From Alistipes sp. (GTDB lineage Bacteria; Bacteroidota; Bacteroidia; Bacteroidales; Rikenellaceae), in assembly GCA_020026435.1 (NCBI GenBank), contig JAHHQK010000029.1, positions 1-29,862 of the forward strand: a stretch of DNA of 29,862 nucleotides, given 5' to 3'. Shown here in pieces: positions 1-7,892 of this stretch. The notes under the pieces are model-generated. The model did no database searches and had not been told where the DNA came from. It saw nothing but the letters and a program-made list of their open reading frames with translations. Position 1 is the stretch's first letter. Each line of letters begins with the position of its first letter. The position numbers and the translations under genes were made by a program.

Positions 1-30
1 GCTCGGGCGAGGGCTGCTCGGGCGAGGTCT
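1..30 (-). repeat. 15-bp tandem repeat coding SPEQP at the window edge
   Basis: Bases 1-15 and 16-30 are the same 15-mer with one difference (base 13 against base 28). On the minus strand they encode a repeated Ser-Pro-Glu-Gln-Pro motif inside the pilin gene. The array reaches the window edge, so copy number is unknown. A proline-rich stalk or linker is likely, and its length could vary by slippage. Confidence 0.7.
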
Positions 31-1243
31 CGCCGTCCTTAACCTTGGTACCTACGCCATAGAGGTGGTTGCGGAATACGCTGTAGCTGGTCTCCGTATC
101 CTTGAACTCAGATGCGGGAGAGAATGTGTTCTCGGCCCAGATCATTGCGCTGGTTGCAGGAGCATCGCTCGCTCCGAGTTTGATGACCCAGCTCTGGAAC
201 GAGTGGCTGCCGTCGTCGTTGGTCATCTCCAGAACGAAGGTGTTGTTGTCGGCTACCGACTGGAAGGGGATGATGAACTCGCCGCCGAATACCGAACCCT
301 TGACGAAGGTCGACTCGTAGTAGGTCTTGCCGTCGGAAGTGGTCTTCTTGTAGGGGTTCTGCCAGTTGTCGAACTTCCCCTCTTCGGTCACATAGGTATC
401 GATCAGGCGGTCGTTGTTGGCATCCTTGATCGTCTTGAACCATTTGTTGAGCTCGATGGTGTAAATCAGCGTCTTCTCGGTCGTCTGACCGGCGCCGTTG
501 ATGACGTTGGTCGTCGTGTTGGTGCCGTTTGCCGTGAGTTCCTGGCTGATAAAGTTACCCAATACCAGCTTGGGGCTGTTGGCAACAGCGTAGAGACGCA
601 GTTGTGTGCCGGTAACACCTTTGTCGGCGTTGCCCTCGTGGTAGTAGGGGATGTTCGACATGTAGGTGAAGATACCTGCTACCTGACGGTGAAGAACGAT
701 GGTGGGGCGGAAACCCTTGCCTGCTTCAACGGTCTGATCGACCGAACCCGCGAAAATCTCTTCGGCGACGGTCTTGTCGCCCGACTTGGTCATGGTGAGG
801 ATGGCGTTGGGACCAAATTTCTTCGTGCCCTGATCCTCAAAGGTGTAAGCCGTGGAGTTGCTGTGGCCTACGGCGTAGATGCGGTAGGAACCTGCTTCGA
901 GTTTCTTGTTCAGCGTGACAATCTTCTCGCGACCGTTGCTGCTGCCCGTATAGGGGGTCGACTCGGTGTTCCAGTTCTCCACATTCTGGTGGTCGACAAC
1001 CGTACCGTCTGTGGTGGTGATGATGATGTGGACGTTCTCGATGCTCTGCTTGGCCTGGGAGCTCAAGAGCGGGCGTCCGGCACGTGTCGTGAGTGCATCG
1101 CCACCGTTGGCCACCTGGAGGACAATCTGCTGGGCATCATTGCCTGCACCATTACCTTCCTTGGCGATGGGATCGTCGTTGCTGCAGGCCGTGAGCGTCA
1201 ACGCTCCTGCTGCGAGCATGAAAAGTAAATTGCTTTTTTTCAT
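1..1243 (-). CDS. Mfa1-like type V pilin lipoprotein, 3' end cut by window edge
   Basis: The first 414 residues of a minus-strand gene are visible; no stop codon is reached before base 1. The start ATG (complement of 1241-1243) opens a signal peptide with lipobox LTAC (C20). A TTRAG stretch about 30 residues after that Cys resembles the arginine processing site of FimA/Mfa1 pilins. In that family the lipidated precursor goes to the outer membrane, is trimmed after an Arg by a trypsin-like protease, and polymerises by strand exchange. The middle is Thr/Asn/Gly-rich and beta-prone. The gene is last in an operon with a DUF3575 protein, an OmpA/TPR lipoprotein and a FimB/Mfa2 anchor, which supports a main shaft subunit. 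The visible C-terminal end runs into an SPEQP repeat, so the true C-terminus is unseen. Family assignment rests on motifs and context; a minor fimbrillin is the alternative. Confidence 0.8.
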   Translation of the reverse strand, partial: MKKSNLLFMLAAGALTLTACSNDDPIAKEGNGAGNDAQQIVLQVANGGDALTTRAGRPLLSSQAKQSIENVHIIITTTDGTVVDHQNVENWNTESTPYTGSSNGREKIVTLNKKLEAGSYRIYAVGHSNSTAYTFEDQGTKKFGPNAILTMTKSGDKTVAEEIFAGSVDQTVEAGKGFRPTIVLHRQVAGIFTYMSNIPYYHEGNADKGVTGTQLRLYAVANSPKLVLGNFISQELTANGTNTTTNVINGAGQTTEKTLIYTIELNKWFKTIKDANNDRLIDTYVTEEGKFDNWQNPYKKTTSDGKTYYESTFVKGSVFGGEFIIPFQSVADNNTFVLEMTNDDGSHSFQSWVIKLGASDAPATSAMIWAENTFSPASEFKDTETSYSVFRNHLYGVGTKVKDGETSPEQPSPE

Positions 1244-1294
1244 GATGTTGTTTGTTAAGTGATTGAATTGGTGTATATGTATGTGTTGCTTGTG

Positions 1295-2200
1295 TCATTC
1301 GATGTCCATGTCGTGAATCAGCTCCCAGTTGTCGTTTACCAGCACGTAGACCTTGAATCGGTCCTGTCCCTCGTAGACGTAGCGTATGGCGGAGAGCCGG
1401 TTCCGCTCGATGCTCAGCTTCACGGGCGGCGGCGAGAGGAGTGCCACGTCGTGCTGCGGAGAGTCGTAGCACCTGATGGTCACCTGCGTGCCGTGCTCGG
1501 TCAGTGAGGGCGAGGCCAGGGTCTTGAAGACCACATGCTGTTGTCCCTCCCAGTCGTTCTCCTCATGGAGGAAGGTCGGTTCCCAGTAGCGGAAGGCCAA
1601 ATCCATGTGACGGGCTACCGATGCGATCTGTTTGGTCGCGTAGTGGATTTCCAAAGGCAGGTCCTTGCCCTCGACAATGAGTTTTCCTTTCGTGCGTTCG
1701 AGTTCTACGGAGTAGTCGTGCCTGTAGGCATCGTAGATCAGAGTGTCGTGCGACATGTAGATGTCGTCTCCGCCCCGGTTCTGGGGGTGAAAGGTCACCT
1801 GTTCGCGCTTCTCGTCGAGAGCCGCCATGTCGTGAAGACCGCCCCAGGTGGTCATCACGTATTTTCCGTGGGGATAGGCATCGGGAAAAACCACTTCGAT
1901 GCTTCGCTCGTCGCCCTCCACCTCGGCCAGCCTGTGCTCGGTCATGAGCGTTGCCGTGCCGTCGTCGTCGATCCGTTGCAGGCGGTAGTAGAGCGTGGGG
2001 ACATAGGCCTTGAAGGGGAGATTCTCGTCGCGACGCTGCTCCGACTCCACGGCCCCGATGTTGAAGTAGTTCTTGTCCTTCACTTCGATGGTTACCTTCA
2101 GCGGCGGACAGGGGCGCAAATCCTCGTCCTTGATGCAGGAGCTGGCGAGCAGCAGGAGACCTCCTGCCAACAATATCCGGTATGTTGTGTCGTTTCTCAT
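1295..2200 (-). CDS. FimB/Mfa2-family pilus anchor lipoprotein
   Basis: The 301-residue product has a signal peptide and lipobox ASSC (C22), followed by the acidic, Cys/Pro-containing segment (CIKDEDLRPCPP) typical of mature FimB/Mfa2 proteins. In Porphyromonas these lipoproteins sit in the outer membrane, anchor the pilus and limit its length. The rest is beta-rich (for example VTIEVKDKNYF and YVMTTWGG) with no membrane span. It lies directly upstream of the Mfa1-like pilin (51-bp gap), and its ATG overlaps the stop of the preceding gene by 4 bp, so translational coupling is likely. Length is usual for the family (about 300 residues). Confidence 0.82.
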   Translation of the reverse strand: MRNDTTYRILLAGGLLLLASSCIKDEDLRPCPPLKVTIEVKDKNYFNIGAVESEQRRDENLPFKAYVPTLYYRLQRIDDDGTATLMTEHRLAEVEGDERSIEVVFPDAYPHGKYVMTTWGGLHDMAALDEKREQVTFHPQNRGGDDIYMSHDTLIYDAYRHDYSVELERTKGKLIVEGKDLPLEIHYATKQIASVARHMDLAFRYWEPTFLHEENDWEGQQHVVFKTLASPSLTEHGTQVTIRCYDSPQHDVALLSPPPVKLSIERNRLSAIRYVYEGQDRFKVYVLVNDNWELIHDMDIE

Positions 2201-3999
2201 TTTCGCAACTCAGTTTGTAAATCCTCCGCCTCCGGAGCCAGGATGCTGCGGAACTCCTCCAGTTCGTGGTAGGGGAGGAAGACCCCCTCGTTGGCGGCTC
2301 TCTTGCGGAGTCGCTCCTCGCGGCAGGCGGGGGCGAGGTGGCGCATGACGGCCTTCCCGTCGCCTTGGCGGGCGGCAATGAGGGCCCTCACATACTCGGC
2401 CACGGGACGCTCGTCGTCAATCTGACGCATGATCCCGTCGGCTTCCTCCGTCCGATTGACACTCAATGCGCAGATGGCGCTGTTGAGGTCGCGGAACGGC
2501 TGCAGCAGCTCGTGCGCTTCGGTCAATTGGCGCTGCTTGGCGCGGATGATACCCAGATTATAGCGTGCCTGCGGGGAGTCGATCTCCTGCAGCAGCTCCA
2601 CGGCCTTTTCGTAGTCGTTGGTGTAGACATAGCTTACGGCCAGCGTGTTGAGCATCTCCTCGGAGCAGGATTCGGGGATGGCGACGATGCGTCGAGCCTC
2701 CTCGGTGTTGCCCTCGCGGAGGTAGAGCACCGCCAGATTGTTGGCCGCCACCTGCGACGAGGGGAAGTAGTGGAGCAGTGTATGGTAGACCTCCTTCTTC
2801 TCTTCGGGGGTTTGGGCGAGCGTGGCGACACGCAGCAGTTCCTCCTCGTTGAAGGCATCGGGACGTCTGGAGTACATCGCCCTGAGCTCCTCGTCGGTGG
2901 TGAAGCTCTTTATATGGTAAGTATAGAGGTACTCGACCTTGCGGTCTTTTTGCAGATAGCGGTTTCTGATTTTCGGCCAGCAGGGCAGACGGCGGATGAA
3001 GTACTCCTGCACGTCGTCGTCGCGGTCGGCATACTTGCGGAGCACTCCCAACACGGCGGCCGTGTCCCTGTCCTGGGCCTGGATCATGGCATCAACGACC
3101 GGCTGCCAGCCCTCGGGACGGCTGCCGATGCTGATTCCGTGCAGGGTCTGCTGCGAGGGGGAGAGCTGTGCGGTCAGCCACTTTGCCGCCGCTTCGGCAC
3201 GCTGGTGTGCCAGCCGGGAGTTGGTGGCGAGCCGTCCGTCGGCCGAGGCCATGCCTATGATCTTCAGCGAGGAGAGCGTCGCCAGCGAATCCTCCAGAAT
3301 GGGGGCGAGGGTGCGGGTCATCTGTTCCAGTTCCGAACGGTTGTCGCCCATTTCGAGGTCAATGCCGTAGCTGTTGATGGCGAATTGCAGGCGTGCCACG
3401 CCCCTGCCCTCCACGACCTTGGGCCGGATGACGAATTCGGGCTCGATCCAGTCGAGGTGCATTGCCTCCTTGGCCTCGGGGATCAGGGTCACGGGGTTGG
3501 TCACCGAAGCCACCGTTACGGTGTCCATCGTGCGGCAGCGTCCGCAGCCGTTGGCCTCGACCACCGCCACGATGCGGCCCTCGTCGACATCCTCGGGGAG
3601 GGTTATCGTCTCGTTGTAGGGCAGGTCATAGGCTTTTCGCACCTTGTCCATCTTCACCGTGCGACCGGCATAGGGGTCCTGATAGCCCTCCAGACGTTTG
3701 CGGCGCTCCATCTTCCTGTCGAATATGGGGGCATCGAGCATTGAGGGGGTGTAGGCGCAGCGCAGCGAGTCGTCCACCAGCAAGTGGGGCGTCATCACCA
3801 GCCGGCAGCGCGTGGAGAGATAGTTTGCCGGCACGTGCATCGTCATGTCGAGTGTGACGCGGTTGTGTTCGTCGGGTGTGACCACGCAGGGCGACGGGGT
3901 GACACTGACGCGTCGCGGAGTCTTTTTCTCTGCGGCGCAGCCCGTGATCAGGGCGGTTGCCGTGACGCAAATTCCGATATTGTAAATCCAACTCTTCAT
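2197..3999 (-). CDS. OmpA-like and TPR-containing lipoprotein of the pilus operon (DUF3868-like)
   Basis: This 600-residue protein has a signal peptide and candidate lipobox ITGC (C21). A Cys-containing beta region follows (C81, C152, C155). Residues about 200-345 resemble an OmpA C-terminal domain, with the motif G249-x-ASADG-x4-N-x2-LAxxRA that in family members helps bind peptidoglycan. Residues about 395-560 read as TPR-type helical pairs (EVYHTLLHYFPSSQVAANNL, then AVLYLREGNTEEARRI). The position between a DUF3575 protein and an FimB/Mfa2 anchor matches the DUF3868 protein of many Bacteroidales pilus loci, but I recognise that family more by context than by motif. A role in holding the secretion or assembly machinery to the wall is inference. 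The stop overlaps the next start by 4 bp. Confidence 0.72.
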   Translation of the reverse strand: MKSWIYNIGICVTATALITGCAAEKKTPRRVSVTPSPCVVTPDEHNRVTLDMTMHVPANYLSTRCRLVMTPHLLVDDSLRCAYTPSMLDAPIFDRKMERRKRLEGYQDPYAGRTVKMDKVRKAYDLPYNETITLPEDVDEGRIVAVVEANGCGRCRTMDTVTVASVTNPVTLIPEAKEAMHLDWIEPEFVIRPKVVEGRGVARLQFAINSYGIDLEMGDNRSELEQMTRTLAPILEDSLATLSSLKIIGMASADGRLATNSRLAHQRAEAAAKWLTAQLSPSQQTLHGISIGSRPEGWQPVVDAMIQAQDRDTAAVLGVLRKYADRDDDVQEYFIRRLPCWPKIRNRYLQKDRKVEYLYTYHIKSFTTDEELRAMYSRRPDAFNEEELLRVATLAQTPEEKKEVYHTLLHYFPSSQVAANNLAVLYLREGNTEEARRIVAIPESCSEEMLNTLAVSYVYTNDYEKAVELLQEIDSPQARYNLGIIRAKQRQLTEAHELLQPFRDLNSAICALSVNRTEEADGIMRQIDDERPVAEYVRALIAARQGDGKAVMRHLAPACREERLRKRAANEGVFLPYHELEEFRSILAPEAEDLQTELRK

Positions 4000-4005
4000 G
4001 TCGTC

Positions 4006-4539
4006 CTAAAATAGGTAAGTGAATGTCACACCGATCTTCGTGGGGCCGATGTAATGCTTGTACTTGTTTTCCTGACACTTGATGCAGGGCAGCCAGGGCC
4101 CTTCCTTGTACCAGATGTAGGCGTAGCCCACACCGATGGTGGTCTCGATGTTCCAGTGCGGGGATAGAATCCAGTCGAAGCCGTAGGAGAGGCCACCGCC
4201 CACGAAATTACCGTCGTAACGCTTGTCGTCGAGTGCTGCGAAGAATTGTCCGCCATGGGCGTGAATACCCATGAAGTGGCCCTCGAATTTCTCGCAGAAC
4301 CAATAGCGGTATTCGGGTTGTGCGAGCCAGAAGTGGATCTTTTCGCCGCCGCTGAAGTTCCACGGATTGTAGGCGCCCGACAGATCGAGGGTCGAATGCG
4401 GACGGAGGGCAATCTCCGCACCGCCGTTGATGGTGGTCGTCAGCCAATAGAGGGCGTTGGTCTTCACGGCGATCTTTTGCGCCGAGGCAGCCTGTCCCAG
4501 GCCGAGGAGGGTAAGTAGCAATATTACATATTTTTTCAT
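4006..4539 (-). CDS. DUF3575 outer-membrane beta-barrel protein
   Basis: The 177-residue product begins with a clear signal peptide (cleavage likely after AASA, before QKIAVKTNAL). It continues as alternating aromatic/polar strands typical of a small outer-membrane barrel and ends in GVTFTYLF, with the terminal aromatic expected of such barrels. The segments KTNALYWLTTTINGG and HYIGPTKIGV match the start and end of the DUF3575 family and recur in the larger DUF3575 protein at 15448-16728. It is the first gene of the pilus operon, 6 bp before the next gene. Function is unproven for the family; a platform for pilus export or assembly is inferred from constant linkage to Mfa/Fim genes. Confidence 0.85.
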   Translation of the reverse strand: MKKYVILLLTLLGLGQAASAQKIAVKTNALYWLTTTINGGAEIALRPHSTLDLSGAYNPWNFSGGEKIHFWLAQPEYRYWFCEKFEGHFMGIHAHGGQFFAALDDKRYDGNFVGGGLSYGFDWILSPHWNIETTIGVGYAYIWYKEGPWLPCIKCQENKYKHYIGPTKIGVTFTYLF

Positions 4540-4627
4540 GCGCGATGAGCTGTCCGAAATCGGCCGTTGGCTCCGGTGGGTGGGACGATTGCCCCTTCGA
4601 CTATCCGATTTCGTTGGTTTCCGGGCG

Positions 4628-4660
4628 CAAATTTACGGAATGTAATGCATTCGGGCCGAA
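4628..4660 (-). promoter_or_regulatory. Putative promoter of pilus locus 1
   Basis: On the minus strand TAAATTTG (complement of 4628-4635) fits the Bacteroidetes -7 consensus TAnnTTTG exactly. A poor -33 candidate (TTCG, complement of 4657-4660) lies 21 bp upstream, which suggests a promoter needing an activator. Predicted transcription would start near 4621, giving a leader of about 80 nt before the DUF3575 gene. Confidence 0.5.
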
Positions 4661-4671
4661 CACTTGCCTTG

Positions 4672-4738
4672 TCATTTTCAGTCAGGAAGTTATCATTTCC
4701 AGTCACCCTCCCATCCGGGGCCCGAACCGGGTGACTGG
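4672..4738. promoter_or_regulatory. Candidate AraC-type operator: 21-bp-spaced direct repeats plus inverted copy
   Basis: TCATTTTCAGTCA (4672-4684) and TCATTTCCAGTCA (4693-4705) differ at one base and start exactly 21 bp apart, two helical turns. CCAGTCACCC (4699-4708) is repeated in perfect inverse orientation at 4729-4738. The repeats lie roughly 50-85 bp upstream of the predicted start of the pilus transcript and next to an AraC-family gene. Class activators of this family often bind tandem half-sites with this spacing. Binding itself is inference. Confidence 0.5.
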
Positions 4739-4822
4739 TTGCTTTTGGATCGCTTTATTTTTCTGATTTTCAGGTATGTAATTCTGTATTGCAAGGTGAA
4801 ATACCGAAAGGGCGCCTGCGCG

Positions 4823-4863
4823 AAAAAACGCACGGTTGCAAACAAAAGTTTGCAACCGTGCGT
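4823..4863 (-). terminator. Intrinsic terminator of the AraC-family gene
   Basis: A perfect 16-bp inverted repeat (4828-4843 and 4848-4863) with an AAAA loop is followed, on the minus strand, by a T6 run (complement of 4823-4828). It begins 24 bp after the regulator's stop codon. It separates the regulator from the pilus operon transcribed in the same direction. Confidence 0.9.
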
Positions 4864-4887
4864 CCTGTTTTCGGCTCTTTTCTTCGG

Positions 4888-5766
4888 CTACTCCGTTTCG
4901 TGTTCGGCCCGGAGCTCTGAGGGTGTTTTCCCGAAGTGGTTTTTGCTGAATTTCACGATGTAGCCGGGTGTGAATTTGAATTTCTCGGAAATCTCCTTCT
5001 CCGATAAGTCGGAGAAGAGCAGATAGCGCAGCACCTGGTCCTTTTTGCGCCGGGTAATGTATTTGCCGGCCGTCATGCCGAAGACCTTGGTGAACTTGCG
5101 GTTGAAGGTGCTCTCCGACAGGTTGAGTGCCGTCATGAGCTCCTGCACATTGAGCTGGTCGTTGTAGGCCGCCTGCACCGCGTGTTTGAATTCGTTGTCT
5201 TCGTTGAGGATGGGGCGGAAGAGCCGCACCAGGTCGTCCTTGGTGTAGAAGGCCCTGAGGAGCATCAGCAGGATGTTGATCTTCAGTTTCTGGTAGTGGG
5301 CGCACAGCATTCCCTTGTTGAGGGTGTCGCAGGTGCTCTCCAGCTCCTTGCGGAGGATGTGGTTGATGGGCAGTTTGAACGGTTCGGTCTCTTTGCCCAG
5401 ACGGCGTTTGTTCTTCTTGTAGTAGGCCATCAAATCCTTGAAGGAGTATTCGTTGCAGAGACTCATCTGTCCCTTCACGCCGGCCCATATGATGGTGGAG
5501 TCGGCCAAGGCCTTGATGAGCATTTCGTTTCCGTTTTCGGCAAAGATAAATTCGCCTTCGTTGACCGTCACGTTCTTGTAGCGGGCGATGTCGGAGGTGA
5601 TGCTTCCCTCGAGGATGAAGACCAGTGTGTTCGTGTCGTTTTCCTTGAGAGTCATGTATGCGCCTTTGCGCAGTGTCCTGGTGAGCAGGTTTTGGGGTGT
5701 CGCGTTGGTGTAGTAGATGCAATTCTGATGTTCGTCGGTGTATTGTAAATCGCAGAAATCATACAT
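4888..5766 (-). CDS. AraC-family transcriptional regulator
   Basis: The 292-residue protein has an N-terminal beta-rich, cupin-like sensing part (about 35-105, with TNTLVFILEGSI and VNEGEFIFAENGNEML) and a helical linker. The C-terminal AraC/XylS DNA-binding region (about 203-290) has two helix-turn-helix motifs: LNVQELMTALNLSESTFNRK, then EKEISEKFKFTPGYIVKFSK, ending with the HFGKTPSELR family signature. The gene lies immediately upstream of pilus locus 1 but has its own promoter and terminator. A role as activator of that locus is inferred from adjacency and the operator-like repeats at 4672-4738. The ligand is not apparent. Confidence 0.88.
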   Translation of the reverse strand: MYDFCDLQYTDEHQNCIYYTNATPQNLLTRTLRKGAYMTLKENDTNTLVFILEGSITSDIARYKNVTVNEGEFIFAENGNEMLIKALADSTIIWAGVKGQMSLCNEYSFKDLMAYYKKNKRRLGKETEPFKLPINHILRKELESTCDTLNKGMLCAHYQKLKINILLMLLRAFYTKDDLVRLFRPILNEDNEFKHAVQAAYNDQLNVQELMTALNLSESTFNRKFTKVFGMTAGKYITRRKKDQVLRYLLFSDLSEKEISEKFKFTPGYIVKFSKNHFGKTPSELRAEHETE

Positions 5767-5809
5767 AAACAGAGACCGAATGAGAGTTGTATTATTTATT
5801 TACGCCATG

Positions 5810-5838
5810 CAAAAATATAATTTTTGGGGCTACGACAA
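5810..5838 (-). promoter_or_regulatory. Putative promoter of the AraC-family gene
   Basis: TATTTTTG (complement of 5810-5817) matches TAnnTTTG. A TTG (complement of 5836-5838) lies 18 bp upstream as a -33 candidate. The predicted leader is about 35-40 nt before the ATG at 5766. Confidence 0.45.
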
Positions 5839-5886
5839 TGTTCATTACTGGATGTAAAATCGTCTGTTTTTTCGCTTTGGAGATGA

Positions 5887-6049
5887 TGTGTTCCCGATTT
5901 TGGGGCTTTACTCCCCGCCGGCTCCCCGTCGTCGTCCTCCCGGGCTTCTCGTCGCCGCTGTCTGTCTCCGGCCGCCGTCTACTCTCGGGCTTCCTGTCGT
6001 CGCCTGCCCGGGCCGCTCCGGCTCCCCGTCGCCCGGCAGCTATGGCTTG
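5887..6049. other. GC-rich, pyrimidine-biased spacer with imperfect repeats
   Basis: This stretch between the regulator promoter and the response-regulator stop is built from loose variants of GGGCTTC, CTCGTCG and CGGCTCCCCGTCG, with CCCGGG palindromes near 5939 and 6007. I see no convincing gene. It lies directly downstream of the efflux/two-component operon and could form 3' structure there, but no T-tract terminator is visible. Confidence 0.4.
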
Positions 6050-6820
6050 CTATTTATACCCCGCAAACCAGGTCTTGAAGTCATTGACGCGGAGTTTGCT
6101 GACGAGGATCTTCCCCTCGGTCGGAACCCGGAGGTTGATCGACAGGCGGTTGTTGAACCACAGGTCTATATCCCGCACGGCATGGCGCGAAATGAGGTAT
6201 TGGCGATTGGCCCGGAAAAACTGATCGGGGTCGATGCGCTCTGCCAGTTCGTCGAGCGTGTGTGGAAGGACATACGATTCGCTGGCGCTGATCACCGCCC
6301 TGGTGGTCCCGTCGGCGATACAGAAATACTGCACTTGGCTGACGGCCAGCGGGATCAGCTTGTCGCCCTTGTACGGAATCAGAAAATGGGTCTTGAAGCG
6401 CTCGTGCCGTTGCATGCTCCGCACGAGCGAGGCCAGCGACTCCCCGGGATCCGGAGCCTTGTGTAGCTCCTCGAACTTGGCGAGCGCCTGGCGCAGATCG
6501 GCGGCTCCGATCGGCTTGAGCAGGTAGTCGATGCTGTTGACCTTGAAGGCCTTGAGTGCATACTCGTCGTAGGCCGTGGTGAAGATGACCGGGGCGGGAA
6601 TCCGCACATGGTCGAAGATCTCGAACGAGGAGCCGTCGGCCAGATGGATATCCAGAAAGACAAGGTCCGGACGCTGATGGGTCCCGAACCAGGCGACGGC
6701 GTCACGGACGCTGTCGATCACGTCGATGACCTCCGTTGAGGGGCTGACCTCCTTCAGCAGGGCCTTCAGGTTGCGTACGGCAGCCTTTTCGTCTTCAATG
6801 ATGAGTGCTTTCATGGGCAT
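6050..6820 (-). CDS. LytTR-family response regulator
   Basis: The 256-residue protein has a receiver domain (about 3-120) with acidic pocket E9/D10, phospho-acceptor D57 in DLVFLDIHL, T81/T82, and K102 in LLKP. A C-terminal LytTR DNA-binding domain follows (about 150-252; ISRHAVRDIDLWFNNRLSI and the final segment VSKLRVNDFKTWF). The start overlaps the end of the histidine kinase gene by 26 bp (20 bp if the second Met is used), so the pair is translationally coupled. It is the last gene of the efflux operon. Autoregulation of that operon is the natural inference, but I could not recognise a LytTR site with confidence. Confidence 0.92.
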   Translation of the reverse strand: MPMKALIIEDEKAAVRNLKALLKEVSPSTEVIDVIDSVRDAVAWFGTHQRPDLVFLDIHLADGSSFEIFDHVRIPAPVIFTTAYDEYALKAFKVNSIDYLLKPIGAADLRQALAKFEELHKAPDPGESLASLVRSMQRHERFKTHFLIPYKGDKLIPLAVSQVQYFCIADGTTRAVISASESYVLPHTLDELAERIDPDQFFRANRQYLISRHAVRDIDLWFNNRLSINLRVPTEGKILVSKLRVNDFKTWFAGYK

Positions 6821-7877
6821 TGTCGGGTTGGTGAAGCGGAATCCGGACGCAGAACATCTCCTCGTCGGCCGAGATCTGGATCTCCTGCTGCCACAGCAGG
6901 CGGTAGCGTTTGGCCAAATTGTCCAGACCGATGCCGGGACCGGGCGATGCCTGACGTTTGGCCTGTATGCGGTTGCGGACGACGAGCGACGGACCCGATT
7001 CGCTGCGGATGGATATCGTCAGCGGATTGCGGTTGCTGATCTCGTTGTGCTTGATGGCGTTCTCGATCAGCAGCTGGACCGACATCGGAGGCAGGTGGAG
7101 CCCCGACAGGGCCGCGTCGATATCAATGTCAAAGACGAGATTCTCCTCATAGCGCATCTTCATCAGGAACATGTAGGCTTCGCTGCGCTGCATCTCCTCG
7201 GCCAGCGACACGCTCTGCTGGTCGTTGTCCTGCAGCGAGTAGCGGAGGACGCGCGAGAGCTCCTGCGTGTATTCGAGGGCCTTGGGCGGCGATTCGCGGA
7301 TCAGCGACTGGAGCGTGTTGAGCGAATTGAAGAGCATGTGCGGATTCAACTGGTTTTTCAGCGACTCGTACTGATGCCGCACACTCTCCGTATGCAGTTC
7401 CTCGTTTTCGACAACCATACACTGCTGTCGGTGGATCAGGTGAATGATCTGATTGCTCCCGGCGATGATGCCGGCGATGATCAGGTCACGCAGCGGATGC
7501 AGGTAGTGGTGGACCATGGCGTCGATGGCCGGAATGTCGAACCGGTGGTGGAGCCACACGAAGAGCTGGCCCAGCAGGCTGCTGAACGCCCAGGTCAGCA
7601 GGAACGAAAGGGTGATCTTGCCCTTTGTGACGCGGACCAGCGAGGTCCCGAAGCGGAAAATGCGGGCGTTGATCCAGAACAGGAAGAGCAGCGAAAGGAA
7701 CGTGAACAGAATTTCGTTCAGGACGTCCACAGGGTTGATTCCGGGGAACAGCGCGTGCTGCTCGAAGTGGTCGGAGAGCGACAGCACCTCGGGAAAATGG
7801 GTGAGGACGGCAACCACGGCCGAAATGATCAGCGTGGATAGCAGATATTTGTCCCTGAACGAGCGGTGTGCCTTCAT
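6795..7877 (-). CDS. LytS/YehU-type sensor histidine kinase
   Basis: The 360-residue protein has four predicted membrane spans (about 11-28, 51-72, 88-109 and 131-148) with little periplasmic sequence. The His_kinase domain follows, with H180 in NQLNPHMLFNSLN. The ATP-binding domain has an N box at N273 (LLIENAIKHN) and a G box PGPGIGLDNL (about 313-322). Partner regulators of this class are LytTR proteins, and one overlaps its 3' end. The stimulus probably is sensed in or near the membrane. Position 15 bp after a metal-efflux adaptor gene suggests envelope or metal stress, which is inference. Confidence 0.92.
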   Translation of the reverse strand: MKAHRSFRDKYLLSTLIISAVVAVLTHFPEVLSLSDHFEQHALFPGINPVDVLNEILFTFLSLLFLFWINARIFRFGTSLVRVTKGKITLSFLLTWAFSSLLGQLFVWLHHRFDIPAIDAMVHHYLHPLRDLIIAGIIAGSNQIIHLIHRQQCMVVENEELHTESVRHQYESLKNQLNPHMLFNSLNTLQSLIRESPPKALEYTQELSRVLRYSLQDNDQQSVSLAEEMQRSEAYMFLMKMRYEENLVFDIDIDAALSGLHLPPMSVQLLIENAIKHNEISNRNPLTISIRSESGPSLVVRNRIQAKRQASPGPGIGLDNLAKRYRLLWQQEIQISADEEMFCVRIPLHQPDNAHESTHH

Positions 7878-7892
7878 GCTGCAAAAATAATA

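Noticed and set aside
65..1228. A 387-codon plus-strand frame opposite the Mfa1-like pilin
   Set aside because: It is antisense to a lipoprotein gene with signal peptide, lipobox and operon context, and has no signal or known motif of its own.
2266..3744. A 492-codon plus-strand frame opposite the OmpA/TPR lipoprotein
   Set aside because: Shadow frame of a well supported gene with lipobox and overlap to its neighbours.
4664..4963. A 99-codon plus-strand frame between the AraC-family gene and pilus locus 1
   Set aside because: It runs through the terminator hairpin and into the antisense of the regulator, starts with TTG and has no family features.
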